64,000 bases of DNA from PALSA-270 sp963770915 (GTDB lineage Bacteria; Acidobacteriota; Terriglobia; Terriglobales; Acidobacteriaceae): NCBI GenBank assembly GCA_963770915.1, contig CAVYRG010000001.1:806001-870000 (forward strand), written 5' to 3'. Within the stretch, counting starts at the first letter, position 1; each line of letters starts with the position of its first letter. This document shows, piece by piece, positions 46,530 through 55,242 of the stretch. The notes beneath the pieces were generated by a model. That model saw only the letters and a list, made by a program, of their open reading frames with translations. It had not been told where the DNA came from and did not search any database. The position numbers and the translations under genes are program-made.

Positions 46530-47972
46530 ATGCCCGACCGAGAATCTTTCCACATGACGCCCGAGGAATTTCGCCGCCACGGCCACGCCGTCATCGACTG
46601 GATTGCCGATTACTACAGCCGGATCGAATCCTTTCCCGTGCTCTCGCAGGCTAAGCCAGGAGAGATTCGCGCCTCCTTGCCGGCGCACGCGCCCGAAAAG
46701 GGAGAGCCCTTCGACGCCATTCTCGGCGATGTCGAAAAGCTCATTCTTCCCGGCATCACGCATTGGCAATCGCCAAATTTCTTCGCTTACTTTCCTTCCA
46801 ACGCATCCGGTCCGGGTATCCTTGGCGATCTTCTATCCTCCGGCCTGGGCGTGCAGGGAATGCTCTGGGCCACTAGCCCTGCCTGCACCGAACTCGAAAC
46901 CCATGTGCTCGATTGGCTGGTGGAAATGCTCGACCTGCCCCGAGCGTTTCTCTCGTCGAGCACCGGCGGCGGAGTCATTCAGGACACTGCTTCAAGCGCG
47001 ACCCTGTGCGCTCTGCTGGCGGCGAGGGAACGCGCAACCAATTTCGCCGGCAATCGCCATGGCTGCGACGGAAAGCTGGTGGCTTACGCTTCGTCGCAGG
47101 CGCATTCGTCCATCGAGAAGGCGGTTCAGATCGCCGGCCTGGGACGCGAACATCTGCGCCTCATCGAAGTCGACGAGAAATTCGCCATGCAGCCGGAAAC
47201 TCTGGCCCGGCAGATCGAGGCCGACCGCCGCAGCGGCCTCGTTCCCTGCTTCGTGTGCACCACCGTCGGCACCACTTCCTCCAACGCCCTGGACCCGCTG
47301 CCCGAAATCGGCCGCATCTGCCGCGAGCAAAACATTTGGCTGCATGTCGACGCGGCCATGAGCGGCACGGCAGCGCTCTGCCCCGAATTCCGCCATATTC
47401 ACGGTGGCCTCGAATTCGCCGACAGCTACTGCTTCAACCCGCACAAATGGATGTTCACCAACTTCGACTGCGACTGTTTTTATGTCGCTGACCGCGCCGC
47501 GCTAATCAAAACTTTGAGCGTGCTGCCCGAATATTTGCGCAACCAGGCCACCGAATCCGGCGCGGTCATCGACTACCGTGACTGGCAGATTCCGCTTGGC
47601 CGCCGCTTTCGCGCGCTCAAATTGTGGTTCGTGATTCGCCACTACGGCGTCGAGGGTCTGCAGCATCACATCCGGCGGCACGTGGCCCTGGCACAACAGC
47701 TTGTAAGTTGGATAAAAGAAGACGCCCGCTTCGAGCTGGCCGCGCGCGCTCCGCTGAATCTCGTCTGCTTTCGCCACAAAGGCGGCGACCAAGCCAACCA
47801 AACTCTCATGGATCGCCTGAACCGCAGCGGCAATCTCTATCTCACCCACACGCGGCTAAACAACAAGCTCACGCTGCGCGTGTGCGTCGGGCAAACCAAC
47901 ACCCAAGCCCGCCACGTCGAGCAAGCGTGGAAGCGCATTCAGGAAGAGGGGGGAAGACTCCAAATTGCGTAA
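46530..47972 (+). CDS. PLP-dependent aromatic-L-amino-acid-type decarboxylase
   Basis: Group II decarboxylase of 480 residues. The PLP lysine is in SYCFNPHKWMFTNFDC (about 302-317; K at NPHK), the PLP-ring His is in 'AYASSQAHSSIEKA' (about 186-199) and the phosphate-contact Asp is in WLHVDAAMSG (about 270-279). The layout M.PEEFR..GH...DWIADYY at the N-terminus is standard for Trp/Tyr/Phe/DOPA decarboxylases. It would release an aryl amine and CO2; the preferred amino acid cannot be decided. It starts 40 bp after the methyltransferase stop on the same strand. Confidence 0.92.
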   Translation: MPDRESFHMTPEEFRRHGHAVIDWIADYYSRIESFPVLSQAKPGEIRASLPAHAPEKGEPFDAILGDVEKLILPGITHWQSPNFFAYFPSNASGPGILGDLLSSGLGVQGMLWATSPACTELETHVLDWLVEMLDLPRAFLSSSTGGGVIQDTASSATLCALLAARERATNFAGNRHGCDGKLVAYASSQAHSSIEKAVQIAGLGREHLRLIEVDEKFAMQPETLARQIEADRRSGLVPCFVCTTVGTTSSNALDPLPEIGRICREQNIWLHVDAAMSGTAALCPEFRHIHGGLEFADSYCFNPHKWMFTNFDCDCFYVADRAALIKTLSVLPEYLRNQATESGAVIDYRDWQIPLGRRFRALKLWFVIRHYGVEGLQHHIRRHVALAQQLVSWIKEDARFELAARAPLNLVCFRHKGGDQANQTLMDRLNRSGNLYLTHTRLNNKLTLRVCVGQTNTQARHVEQAWKRIQEEGGRLQIA

Positions 47973-48006
47973 ATGCAACCCGAGCGGCCGTCACGACGCC
48001 AGGAAC

Positions 48007-48639
48007 CTACCTCCGCATGAGCCGAAACGCAAACTTGCCCCCCAGCCCCTGCTTGTACGCGAGATGAATCCACAGCATTGCCTGCTGCTCCAGCAATCGC
48101 GCGCTGGCCAGCGGGCCGGCATCAACCGGATCGAAACCCAAATCTCCCGCCAGTTTTCCGGCCACAGCCTTGGCCTCGGTATCATCGCCGCAATAAAGCA
48201 TGCAGGCCGCTCCCTCCGAAAACACCGGCGCCGCCATGTTCTCGAAACCTGTGGTGTTGAAGATCTTGACCACTCGTGCCCCCGGCGCCCAACCCGCCAC
48301 CTGTTCGCCAGCGGAGGTTGTAAATCCGATGGTCAATCCGGAAAGATCGGGCTTCAGCGGATTGGTGCAATCCAGCAGAATCTTGCCGCTCAGACTGCCC
48401 GCGCTGCGCAACGCTTCCTGTGTCGTGGCCCAGGGTGTGGCCAGCGTCACCACTTCTCCGAATGCCGCCGCCTCCGCTACGCCGCCCGCCTTCGCGTTTG
48501 CTCCCGCCGCACCGAGTAGCGACTTCACCTTCGGGTCAGACGGGTTTCGCACTCCAAACATCACCGCGTGCCCCTTCTTCGCCCAAGCCGATCCCAAAGT
48601 CCCACCAACGTTGCCGGCGCCCAGAACTGCGATTTTCAT
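48007..48639 (-). CDS. NADPH/F420-dependent oxidoreductase-like protein (NAD-binding)
   Basis: 210-residue Rossmann protein. The N-terminus KIAVLGAGNVGGTLGSAWAKKGHAV (2-26) is the NADP-binding G-x-G-x-x-G, followed by FGVRNP, and a later 'KIFNTTGFENM' loop (about 124-134) is shared with F420:NADP reductases and 'Fno-like' NAD-binding proteins. The physiological cofactor is uncertain; many bacterial relatives do not use F420. It converges on the decarboxylase gene with a 34-bp gap and is transcribed away from pyrG. Confidence 0.8.
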   Translation of the reverse strand: MKIAVLGAGNVGGTLGSAWAKKGHAVMFGVRNPSDPKVKSLLGAAGANAKAGGVAEAAAFGEVVTLATPWATTQEALRSAGSLSGKILLDCTNPLKPDLSGLTIGFTTSAGEQVAGWAPGARVVKIFNTTGFENMAAPVFSEGAACMLYCGDDTEAKAVAGKLAGDLGFDPVDAGPLASARLLEQQAMLWIHLAYKQGLGGKFAFRLMRR

Positions 48640-48750
48640 GGATGACTCCTCGCGGTATGGATGAGACCGGAACGTGCGGAGTTGCGGAAAAATAATCTGC
48701 CTTGCTTACGAAGGCAGATGTGAACTAGACAGGCGGATTCAAGAGCGGTT

Positions 48751-49296
48751 TCAAGAAGCGTTGGCCCGGTTACGCGCCTTGCGCACCAAATACCTTCCTC
48801 GCCCCGCAAGAAAGCGCGCCAGCAGGAACGTGGCGTTTTCCAGCAACACGCGGTCTTCCACGCCGAAGGCGTTCTCGCGGTCGCTCTCCACGTCGAGGAC
48901 CCCAAACTCGTGTCCCGCCAGCTTCATGGAAACCAGAATCTTCGACCGGCTGCCAGCGTGCGCTTTCTGCGCGGGATGCGGCCCGTGCCCATCTTTCCCG
49001 CCAGTCCCAGCCACGGTCAGGTAAATTCCCACCCAGCTGTAGTGGCGGCCTTTCGAGAGCGTGGCACTCACTTCTTCCAGCGGAGAGCATGCAAGCGATG
49101 CACGATTATCGGCAAGCTGGCTTTCAATCTCAGCCAGCAGCTCACGCGGCGAACGATAAGTCTTCAAGATTTCTTTCCAGAAATAAAATTCGGGCGAACC
49201 CGGCGTCAGTGTAATCGCAGCGCCGAACCGGGTCAATGGAGCTGGCTCACGGCTGCGGCGGGCTCTTCTGTTCCGGCCCTGGCTGCGACGCTCCAC
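48751..49296 (-). CDS. GAF-domain protein
   Basis: 181 residues with a GAF fold in about residues 45-165: 'ESQLADNRASLACSPLEEVSATL', SKGRHYSWVGIYLTV, 'SRSKILVSMKLAGHEFGVLDVESDREN' and 'EDRVLLENATFLLARFLAGR'. The V-G-I-Y and GVLDVES strands are characteristic of the short GAF proteins related to free-methionine-sulfoxide reductases, but their catalytic cysteines are not seen. The first about 30 residues are basic and overlap the end of the upstream gene by 50 bp, so the real start may be a later TTG (for example at the LKTYRS stretch). Confidence 0.6.
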   Translation of the reverse strand: MERRSQGRNRRARRSREPAPLTRFGAAITLTPGSPEFYFWKEILKTYRSPRELLAEIESQLADNRASLACSPLEEVSATLSKGRHYSWVGIYLTVAGTGGKDGHGPHPAQKAHAGSRSKILVSMKLAGHEFGVLDVESDRENAFGVEDRVLLENATFLLARFLAGRGRYLVRKARNRANAS

Positions 49297-50212
49297 TCGC
49301 TGAGATTTCCGGCTTCAATGCACCAGCATTGGCGGCAGCAGACGGATTCATTCCAAAATCCCAAACGTAAGAGTTCATACCGTCCTTGCCCAGCATCTCC
49401 GCTACTGCATATTCGCCCGGGTCGAGCGGCTCCGTCGGAGTAATCTTCACCCATCCCCCACTGAGTTCCACCGCCGTAGTCGCAACCAGCTTTTGCTCCT
49501 GCTGGACCTTGCCGAAGATGGCGATTTTTATGTCGCCTACGATCCGCTTGCCCTGTTTGCTCTGCATCTTCACGATACGAAAGCGGTCCGACCCCGCTTC
49601 TGACCCGCCGGCCGCATCCGAGGCATCCGCGGAGATTCTGATGTACACGCTCGGCACGCTCACGTGCGCCTGCACCTTCGCATGCGCTCCCGCGATCTCA
49701 ATATTCTGCTTGGCACTGGCCACCGGATTGATGGCGGCCCGCAGGATGTTGCCCTTCCGGTCGGGACTGATGTCGCTGCCGTTCTGCTGCAACTCGACCA
49801 ACTGCGGCTGATTCTGGAAATCATCCAGCAGCAGCACTCCGCCATCCTGGGGCAAGCGCAGGCCGGGCGCCACTTCGGGTGTTTTGGCCTCTTCGGCCTT
49901 CTGCTCGGCGGCCAGTTCTTTATCCAGATCTGCCGCTCCGGGTATGGGAACGCCATTCTCCCGGTCCTGCTGGTATTTCTTGGTGGCCGCCCAGTCCACC
50001 ATGGAGTTCGGCACTTCCTCCCACTCCCCGCGCTCCGCGCTGAAATAGCGCACCCGGTCGCCCTTCACTTCCCACTTGGTGGCCATCTGATAGGAGCCGT
50101 CGGTGAGGATCAGGCGCTTGGCCAGTTCCTGGGCAGACAGCTGCCCGGCCAGAACCAGGCACAGGACGAGAAATGCGCGGAAGACGATATGAGCTTTTGC
50201 CGCCAGCTTCAT
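49247..50212 (-). CDS. secreted protein of unknown function
   Basis: 321 residues from MKLAAKAHIVF, chosen because it begins a clear signal peptide (LVLCLVLAGQLSAQ, cleavage about residue 28); the frame stays open to 50251. Residues about 32-80 (ILTDGSYQMATKWEVKGDRVRYFS) form a small beta-domain that I associate with acidobacterial secreted proteins, followed by a charged stretch (about 95-120) and a beta-rich C-terminal part with an 'ATTAVELSGGWVKITPTEPLDPGEYAV' strand pattern. Gly/Ala/Pro-rich tail. I do not recognise a named family. It is on the strand opposite pyrG, whose start is 210 bp away. Confidence 0.7.
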   Translation of the reverse strand: MKLAAKAHIVFRAFLVLCLVLAGQLSAQELAKRLILTDGSYQMATKWEVKGDRVRYFSAERGEWEEVPNSMVDWAATKKYQQDRENGVPIPGAADLDKELAAEQKAEEAKTPEVAPGLRLPQDGGVLLLDDFQNQPQLVELQQNGSDISPDRKGNILRAAINPVASAKQNIEIAGAHAKVQAHVSVPSVYIRISADASDAAGGSEAGSDRFRIVKMQSKQGKRIVGDIKIAIFGKVQQEQKLVATTAVELSGGWVKITPTEPLDPGEYAVAEMLGKDGMNSYVWDFGMNPSAAANAGALKPEISASGASQPGPEQKSPPQP

Positions 50213-50423
50213 GCCGAAACCAATTATCATCCCATTTGAGGTCTTCCGCATCAGTTAGATGCAATGCGCCCGTCGCTGTTCGATCCTGTTCCCTCTGAGT
50301 TAAGCTCCTCCTTCCGCATTTGCTGCCGACACCAACTATTTCCTTCCACAACCCCGTTCTGGCATAATTGATCGTGCACCCCAGCCTGCACGAAATCTCA
50401 GGACAATTCAGAGCGAGGAACAG

Positions 50424-52097
50424 ATGTCGGCAAAGTACATCTTTGTAACGGGCGGCGTTGTGTCTTCTTTAGGCAAAGGGCTGGCGGCGGCTTCCATCGG
50501 ATGCCTGCTCGAAAGCCGCGGCCTCAAAGTCAACCTCATGAAGTTCGACCCTTACCTGAACGTCGACCCCGGCACCATGTCCCCGTTCCAGCACGGCGAA
50601 GTCTTCGTCACCGACGACGGCGCCGAAACCGACCTCGACCTCGGCCACTACGAGCGCTTCACCCACGCCAAACTTTCCCGCGACAACAACTGGACCACCG
50701 GCCGCCTCTACGAGCAGATCATCGCCAAAGAGCGCCGCGGCGACTATCTCGGCAAAACCGTGCAGGTGATTCCGCACGTGACCAACGAAATCAAAGCCGC
50801 CATGAAAAAAGTCGCGCAGGAAGTCGATGTCGCCATCGTCGAAATCGGCGGCACCGTCGGCGATATTGAGTCGCTGCCCTTCATGGAAGCCATCCGCCAG
50901 ATGCGCCAGGAACTCGGCCGCGAAGATACGCTTTTCGTACACGTCACGCTCGTGCCCTTCATCGCCGCCGCGCAGGAACTAAAAACCAAGCCGACGCAGC
51001 ACTCGGTGAAAGAACTTCTCAGCATCGGAATTCAGCCTGACATTCTGCTCTGCCGCACCGACCGCTTTCTCTCCAAAGACATCAAGTCGAAGATCGCGCT
51101 GTTCTGCAACGTCAGTGAAGAAGCCGTCATCACCGCCAAAGACGTAGCCTCCGTGTATGAGGTGCCGCTGGTGTTTGGGAACGAAGGCGTGGACACGCTG
51201 GTGTTGAAACGCCTGCACATGGAAGCCCGCGACCGCGATATGTCGAAGTGGGAAGAAATCGTGCACCGTGTCTACAATCCCAAAGACGAAGTGACCGTCG
51301 GCATTGTCGGCAAGTATGTCGAGTATGAGGATTCCTACAAGTCGCTGAAAGAAGCGCTGGTGCACGGCGCCCTGGCGCACAATCTGAAGCTGCAATTGAA
51401 CTGGGTGGAAGCCGAGGGCCTGGAAACCGGCGACAAGACTTACGAAGAGCAGCTCGCCGACTACGACGGTCTGCTCGTTCCCGGCGGCTTCGGCAAACGC
51501 GGCATCGAGGGCATGCTGATCGCCATCCGCTACGCGCGAGAAAAGAAAGTCCCTTATTTCGGCATCTGCTTAGGCATGCAGACCGCCTGCATCGAGTTCG
51601 CCCGCAACGTCTGCGGCCTGGCAGACGCCAACTCCAGCGAATTCGACCCTTCCACGCCGCATCGCGTGATCTACAAGCTGCGCGAGCTGCGGGGCGTCGA
51701 AGAACTGGGCGGCACTATGCGGCTGGGCGCCTGGATTTGCCAGATCGAGCCGGGAACGCTGGCGCACAAAATCTACGGCAAAACGGAGATCAGCGAGCGC
51801 CACCGCCATCGCTACGAATTCAACCGCGAATACGAAGAGACCATGACCGCCGCCGGTCTGCGCATTTCCGGCTCCAGCCCGGACGGAACCTACGTGGAGA
51901 TGATCGAGTTGCCAGGCCATCCCCACTTCATCGGATGCCAGTTCCATCCTGAGTTCAAGTCGAAGCCGCTCGAGCCGCATCCGCTGTTCAAGTCCTTCGT
52001 GGGCGCGGCCTACGAGCATGGGTTGAAGCGGGAGGCCGGCAAAGCCGCGGCTGATCTGGAAATGTTTCACCGGCCGCAGAAAGTGGCGGTTCGCTAA
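50424..52097 (+). CDS. pyrG: CTP synthase
   Basis: Amidates UTP to CTP with glutamine. 557 residues, near the usual 545. The synthetase domain (1-270) opens with KYIFVTGGVVSSLGKGLAAAS (4-24, P-loop-like G-K) and has the 'SPFQHGEVFVTDDGAETDLDLGHYERF' UTP/Mg site. The glutamine amidotransferase domain (about 290-535) has the nucleophile Cys in PYFGICLGMQTA and the His/Glu pair in QFHPEFKSKPLEPHP. Isolated gene, followed by a palindromic repeat (52141-52238) and then kdsA. Regulation by CTP and GTP is expected from the family. Confidence 0.96.
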   Translation: MSAKYIFVTGGVVSSLGKGLAAASIGCLLESRGLKVNLMKFDPYLNVDPGTMSPFQHGEVFVTDDGAETDLDLGHYERFTHAKLSRDNNWTTGRLYEQIIAKERRGDYLGKTVQVIPHVTNEIKAAMKKVAQEVDVAIVEIGGTVGDIESLPFMEAIRQMRQELGREDTLFVHVTLVPFIAAAQELKTKPTQHSVKELLSIGIQPDILLCRTDRFLSKDIKSKIALFCNVSEEAVITAKDVASVYEVPLVFGNEGVDTLVLKRLHMEARDRDMSKWEEIVHRVYNPKDEVTVGIVGKYVEYEDSYKSLKEALVHGALAHNLKLQLNWVEAEGLETGDKTYEEQLADYDGLLVPGGFGKRGIEGMLIAIRYAREKKVPYFGICLGMQTACIEFARNVCGLADANSSEFDPSTPHRVIYKLRELRGVEELGGTMRLGAWICQIEPGTLAHKIYGKTEISERHRHRYEFNREYEETMTAAGLRISGSSPDGTYVEMIELPGHPHFIGCQFHPEFKSKPLEPHPLFKSFVGAAYEHGLKREAGKAAADLEMFHRPQKVAVR

Positions 52098-52140
52098 GTC
52101 ATGCGAGGAAGGATGTAGGTGGGCGCAATTTCCTTTCTAT

Positions 52141-52238
52141 TGTCATTCCGAGCCAGCTTTATCGGCGAGGAATCTGCTTTCTTGCCGCACGAAAAACAGC
52201 AGATTCCTCGCGCGATACCGCCGCGCTTCGGAATGACA
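52141..52238. repeat. dispersed palindromic repeat, 'TCATTCCGAG' family
   Basis: Imperfect inverted repeat: TGTCATTCCGAG...GGAATCTGCTTT on the left and its complement (...CGGAATGACA ending at 52238) on the right. It is of the same type as the copy at 2728-2815. Lies between pyrG and kdsA and could form a long hairpin in either transcript. Confidence 0.75.
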
Positions 52239-52330
52239 ATTCTGACGAACATTCAAAGTGCGCCACGGCCCTAAGGACGCCGGGTTGCGCAGAAAAAGAT
52301 GCTCCCTGCGAGCCCTCTGTGGTTTTATTC

Positions 52331-53197
52331 ATGAGCGTGTCTTTTCAAATCGATAATGTCCGCATCGGCTCGGGCAAGCTGTTCCTCATCGCCGGGCCGT
52401 GTGTGATTGAAAGTGAAGCCCATGCCATCCGCATGGCGGAAATCATCAAGGGCGTGACCCGCTCGCTGAATTTTCCCTTCATTTTCAAGGCCAGCTATGA
52501 CAAGGCCAACCGCACCTCGATTCACAGCTTCCGCGGGCCGGGCCTCAAGGAAGGCCTGCGCATTCTGAAAAAGGTGAAGAACGAAGTCCACGTGCCGGTT
52601 CTCACCGACGTGCACGAAGCGGCCGACGTTCCCAAAGTCGCCGAAGTGGCGGATATCCTGCAGATTCCGGCCTTCCTCTGCCGCCAGACCGATCTGGTGG
52701 TGGCTGCCGCCATGACCGAGCGCGTGGTCAACATCAAGAAAGGCCAGTTCGTTTCGCCCTGGGATATGAAGCACGCCATCGAAAAGTGCCGCGCGGCGGG
52801 CAACAATCGCGTATTCGTCACCGAGCGCGGTTCGAGCTTCGGCTACAACAATCTGGTGGTCGATATGCGCTCGCTCGCCATCATGCGCAAGTTCGTCCCG
52901 GTGGTGTTCGACGCCACCCACTCTGTGCAATTGCCGTCGGCCTCTCACGGCGACGAAGATCAGCCCGCGACCAGTGGCGGTCAGCCTGAGTTCATTCCCG
53001 TGCTTGCCCGCGCCGCAGTCGCAGCTGGCGTGGATGGCCTGTTCATGGAAGTGCACGACAATCCGGAGAAGGCCAAATCCGACGGCGCCAACGCTCTGCA
53101 CTCGCAAAAGCTGCGTGCTGTGCTGAAGGAGCTGCTGGCAGTGCAAAGTGCCCTGAACCCCGCGACGGTCACGGTGCGCCGCATCCGCCGATCCTGA
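52331..53197 (+). CDS. kdsA: 3-deoxy-8-phosphooctulonate synthase (KDO-8-P synthase)
   Basis: Condenses arabinose 5-phosphate and PEP to KDO-8-phosphate for LPS. 288 residues from the ATG at 52331 (MSVSFQIDNV); a GTG four codons earlier is possible. TIM-barrel motifs: LIAGPCVIES (about 18-27), 'FKASYDKANRTS' (about 55-66), 'GFGYNNLVVDM' variant 'SSFGYNNLVVDM' (about 169-180), and 'VFDATHSVQLP' (about 194-204). The cysteine in AGPCVIES occurs in both metal-dependent and metal-independent forms, so the class is not certain. Shows the cell makes LPS-type outer membrane. Confidence 0.95.
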   Translation: MSVSFQIDNVRIGSGKLFLIAGPCVIESEAHAIRMAEIIKGVTRSLNFPFIFKASYDKANRTSIHSFRGPGLKEGLRILKKVKNEVHVPVLTDVHEAADVPKVAEVADILQIPAFLCRQTDLVVAAAMTERVVNIKKGQFVSPWDMKHAIEKCRAAGNNRVFVTERGSSFGYNNLVVDMRSLAIMRKFVPVVFDATHSVQLPSASHGDEDQPATSGGQPEFIPVLARAAVAAGVDGLFMEVHDNPEKAKSDGANALHSQKLRAVLKELLAVQSALNPATVTVRRIRRS

Positions 53198-53509
53198 CCC
53201 TGTTTTGTTTCAAATTGAGAATTGTATGTACATGGATGTGGTTACGACTCGCCTGGCAAAAACGCGCTGGCGGATTTTCCGGCTCCTGAAGCTCGTCGAG
53301 CCGGCATCGATCGCTCCTGGGGCAACGTGGCGCTCGCGCGAGGCATTCTGGCGAGGCTGCAGCCGGTGAGCACGCGACGCCGGTAAATTCTGCTAAGTCG
53401 CTGAACCTTGGTGCAAGTGTCTGATTCATGGTTGCGGCGCTTCCGTTTGACTATCGCGATGGGCTAAGCGAAAATCATTTCTGCCGCTGTAGTGATCTTC
53501 CCCACAAGT
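53198..53509 (+). other. intergenic region with possible tRNA promoter
   Basis: 312 bp after kdsA. No gene seen. A possible promoter for the tRNA is TTGACT at 53447-53452, 17 bp, then GAAAAT at 53470-53475, placing the start about 28 bases before the tRNA. The rest has no clear hairpin. Confidence 0.35.
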
Positions 53510-53585
53510 GGGCCTGTGGCGCAGCTGGGAGCGCGCTTCCATGGCATGGAAGAGGTCGTCGGTTCGATCCCGACCAGGTCCACCA
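53510..53585 (+). tRNA. tRNA-Ala (GGC)
   Basis: Full cloverleaf of 76 bases with encoded CCA end. Acceptor GGGCCTG pairs with CAGGTCC (one G-T). The anticodon stem CTTCC/GGAAG encloses the loop ATGGCAT with anticodon GGC (alanine, codons GCC/GCU). The T-arm has GTTCGATC. No genes are clustered with it; it precedes an MNT-HEPN toxin-antitoxin pair by 88 bp, a usual landing place for mobile DNA. Confidence 0.97.
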
Positions 53586-53655
53586 GAATAACTTCGTTTC
53601 CTAGCGGCTTCTTCTTCGCCACTCTTCGGGCACTTGAACCCCATTCCCTTTTGTG

Positions 53656-53669
53656 GGTACGATAGTACC
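53656..53669. promoter_or_regulatory. palindromic operator candidate for the MNT-HEPN operon
   Basis: Inverted repeat GGTAC-GATA-GTACC, directly upstream of the preferred ATG at 53674, with a further GGGTAC at 53676-53681. The adjacent gene encodes a winged-helix/nucleotidyltransferase protein, the expected autorepressor of such operons. A TATTAT sequence (53670-53675) overlaps as a possible -10. Confidence 0.45.
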
Positions 53670-53673
53670 TATT

Positions 53674-54312
53674 ATGGGTACACAGTCGCTATCGATCGAA
53701 CGCGGGCTTTTCGGGCGGACGCGCAGCGCGCTCCTGGCCATCCTGTATGGCCGCTCAGAGCAGTCCTTTTACGTGCGGCAGCTCGCCCGCGCGGCCGGGT
53801 GCGGGCATGGCGCTGTGCAAAGAGAGCTGAGTCATTTGACGAATCTCGGCTTGCTCTCGCGCACGGTTCGTGGCAACCAGGTTTTATATAAGGCGAACTC
53901 ACAAAACCCAATTTTTTCCGAAATAAAAAACCTGGTTGCCAAGACTCTGGGCGCGCATGATGTGATCCGCGGCGCGCTGGCTCCCTTGGGATCTCAGGTC
54001 CGGGTTGCTTTCATCTTCGGGTCGCTGGCTCGAGGAGAGGAACGCGCCGACAGCGACGTCGATCTGATGGTCCTGGGAGACGCACCGTTCAGCGCAGTTG
54101 TTTCAGCGCTCGGGCCCGCACAATCTTTTCTAGGGAGAGAAATTAATCCGACAGTTTTTCCTGTCGCCGAATTCCGATCCAAGTTGGCGGCCGGGAATCA
54201 TTTCTTGCGCGCCGTCATGAAAGAGAAGAAACTCTTCCTGCTGGGGGCTGAAGATGAGCTTGCAGAGTTGGCGGCAAAACGGCTGGCTGGTTCCGCACGC
54301 AAGCACTCCTGA
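53674..54312 (+). CDS. winged-helix + minimal nucleotidyltransferase (MNT) antitoxin-type protein
   Basis: 212 residues from the ATG at 53674. Residues about 15-75 form a winged HTH (SFYVRQLARAAGCGHGAVQRELSHLTNLGLL), and about 105-160 a Pol-beta-type minimal nucleotidyltransferase with G116-S117-x10-D128-V-D130 (GSLARGEERADSDVDL), the MNT catalytic signature. In MNT-HEPN pairs this enzyme modifies and silences the HEPN ribonuclease, and the HTH fusion would allow autoregulation. The frame could start at GTG 53653 (7 more codons), but that would sit on the palindrome. It overlaps the HEPN gene by 59 bp. Confidence 0.82.
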   Translation: MGTQSLSIERGLFGRTRSALLAILYGRSEQSFYVRQLARAAGCGHGAVQRELSHLTNLGLLSRTVRGNQVLYKANSQNPIFSEIKNLVAKTLGAHDVIRGALAPLGSQVRVAFIFGSLARGEERADSDVDLMVLGDAPFSAVVSALGPAQSFLGREINPTVFPVAEFRSKLAAGNHFLRAVMKEKKLFLLGAEDELAELAAKRLAGSARKHS

Positions 54313-54697
54313 AGAAATCAGAAACCTTCTGGGGCTCTCGGACCGCGATCTTGGCGTTTGTCAGTTGAAACAGTTGCCCGCGGATTGGCGCCTGGCGGTC
54401 GCATACAACGCGGCTCTGCAAGCCGCTACCGCCGGGCTCGCAGCCGCGGGTTATCGAGCCACGCGGGATAGCCATCACTATCGCGTAATCCAGTCGCTTG
54501 AATTTACGGTCGCGCCGGACAAGAAGCTTATTGAGACGTTCGACGCGTTTCGCAAGAAGCGCAACACCAGCAGCTACGACATTGCCGGCTCCGTATCGGA
54601 CCGGGAAGCCGACGAGATGTTTCGTCTGGCGCTTACCATTCGCCGGGATGTGGAGGTATGGATTAAAGCCACTCATCCTGAGCTGGCTAAGGTTTGA
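54254..54697 (+). CDS. HEPN-domain protein, toxin partner of the MNT gene
   Basis: 147 residues, all alpha: helices with 'LPADWRLAVAYNAALQAATAGLAAAGYRATRDSHHYR' and a C-terminal 'FRLALTIRRDVEVWI'. The HEPN active-site region reads R100-K-K-R103-N-T-S-S-Y-D: the R-N pair is kept, but a Tyr stands where the RX4-6H ribonuclease motif has His. That variant is seen in some HEPN proteins paired with MNT; activity cannot be predicted. It starts inside the MNT gene (59-bp overlap) and its 3' end overlaps the convergent L,D-transpeptidase gene by 11 bp. Confidence 0.72.
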   Translation: MSLQSWRQNGWLVPHASTPEEIRNLLGLSDRDLGVCQLKQLPADWRLAVAYNAALQAATAGLAAAGYRATRDSHHYRVIQSLEFTVAPDKKLIETFDAFRKKRNTSSYDIAGSVSDREADEMFRLALTIRRDVEVWIKATHPELAKV

Positions 54698-55193
54698 TCT
54701 CGATGGGCGCGCCATCGGGCACGGCTCGCCAGATCTCGTCCATCTCTTCGTCGGTGACCGCGATGCAACCGTCCGTCCAGTCTTTCAGGCGGTGGCCGCT
54801 GCCCACCCAGCCGTAGCCGTTTGGCAGGCCATGGAGGTAAATGTCGCCGCCGGGTGAGACGCCCAGCTTGGCTGCGCGCGCGCGGTCCCGCGCGTTGGGA
54901 TAGGAAATGTGAAGGGCGCGGTAAAAATGGCTGTGCGGATTCCGCCTATCCAAAACATACGCGCCTTCTGGCCTCTTGTGGTCGCCCTGCTGAACTTTAG
55001 CGCCGACCGGTCTGGTTCCCAGCGCAATCTTGTAGGTCTTCAGAATTTTCCCCCGGCTCATCAACATCAGAAGGCGCTGACTTTTTTCCACGACAACCCG
55101 GTCCGCCTTCGCGCTCGGCGGAAGCGGCTGGTCTGCGGCCAAGCAGCAAGCGCTGAGAGCTAAGACCGCGGCGATGGACAAAATGGTTCGCAC
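54687..55193 (-). CDS. L,D-transpeptidase (YkuD/ErfK family)
   Basis: Exported 168-residue enzyme: signal peptide (about 1-19, lipobox-like ACCLA with Cys16/17, so it may be lipid-anchored), then a YkuD domain (about 30-165). The catalytic motif is DIYLHGLPNG ... DWTDGCIAVTDEEM, giving His and the nucleophile Cys in the H-x(about 20)-[ST]-x-G-C layout. It cross-links peptidoglycan 3-3 or anchors lipoproteins. Divergent from the M23 peptidase at 55243 with 49 bp between, so the two may share a control region. Confidence 0.9.
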   Translation of the reverse strand: MRTILSIAAVLALSACCLAADQPLPPSAKADRVVVEKSQRLLMLMSRGKILKTYKIALGTRPVGAKVQQGDHKRPEGAYVLDRRNPHSHFYRALHISYPNARDRARAAKLGVSPGGDIYLHGLPNGYGWVGSGHRLKDWTDGCIAVTDEEMDEIWRAVPDGAPIEIKP

Positions 55194-55242
55194 GGCTGCG
55201 GATTATAGCTCGCGTGCCTTAGCGCGGTGCTAGGCTATTTGA

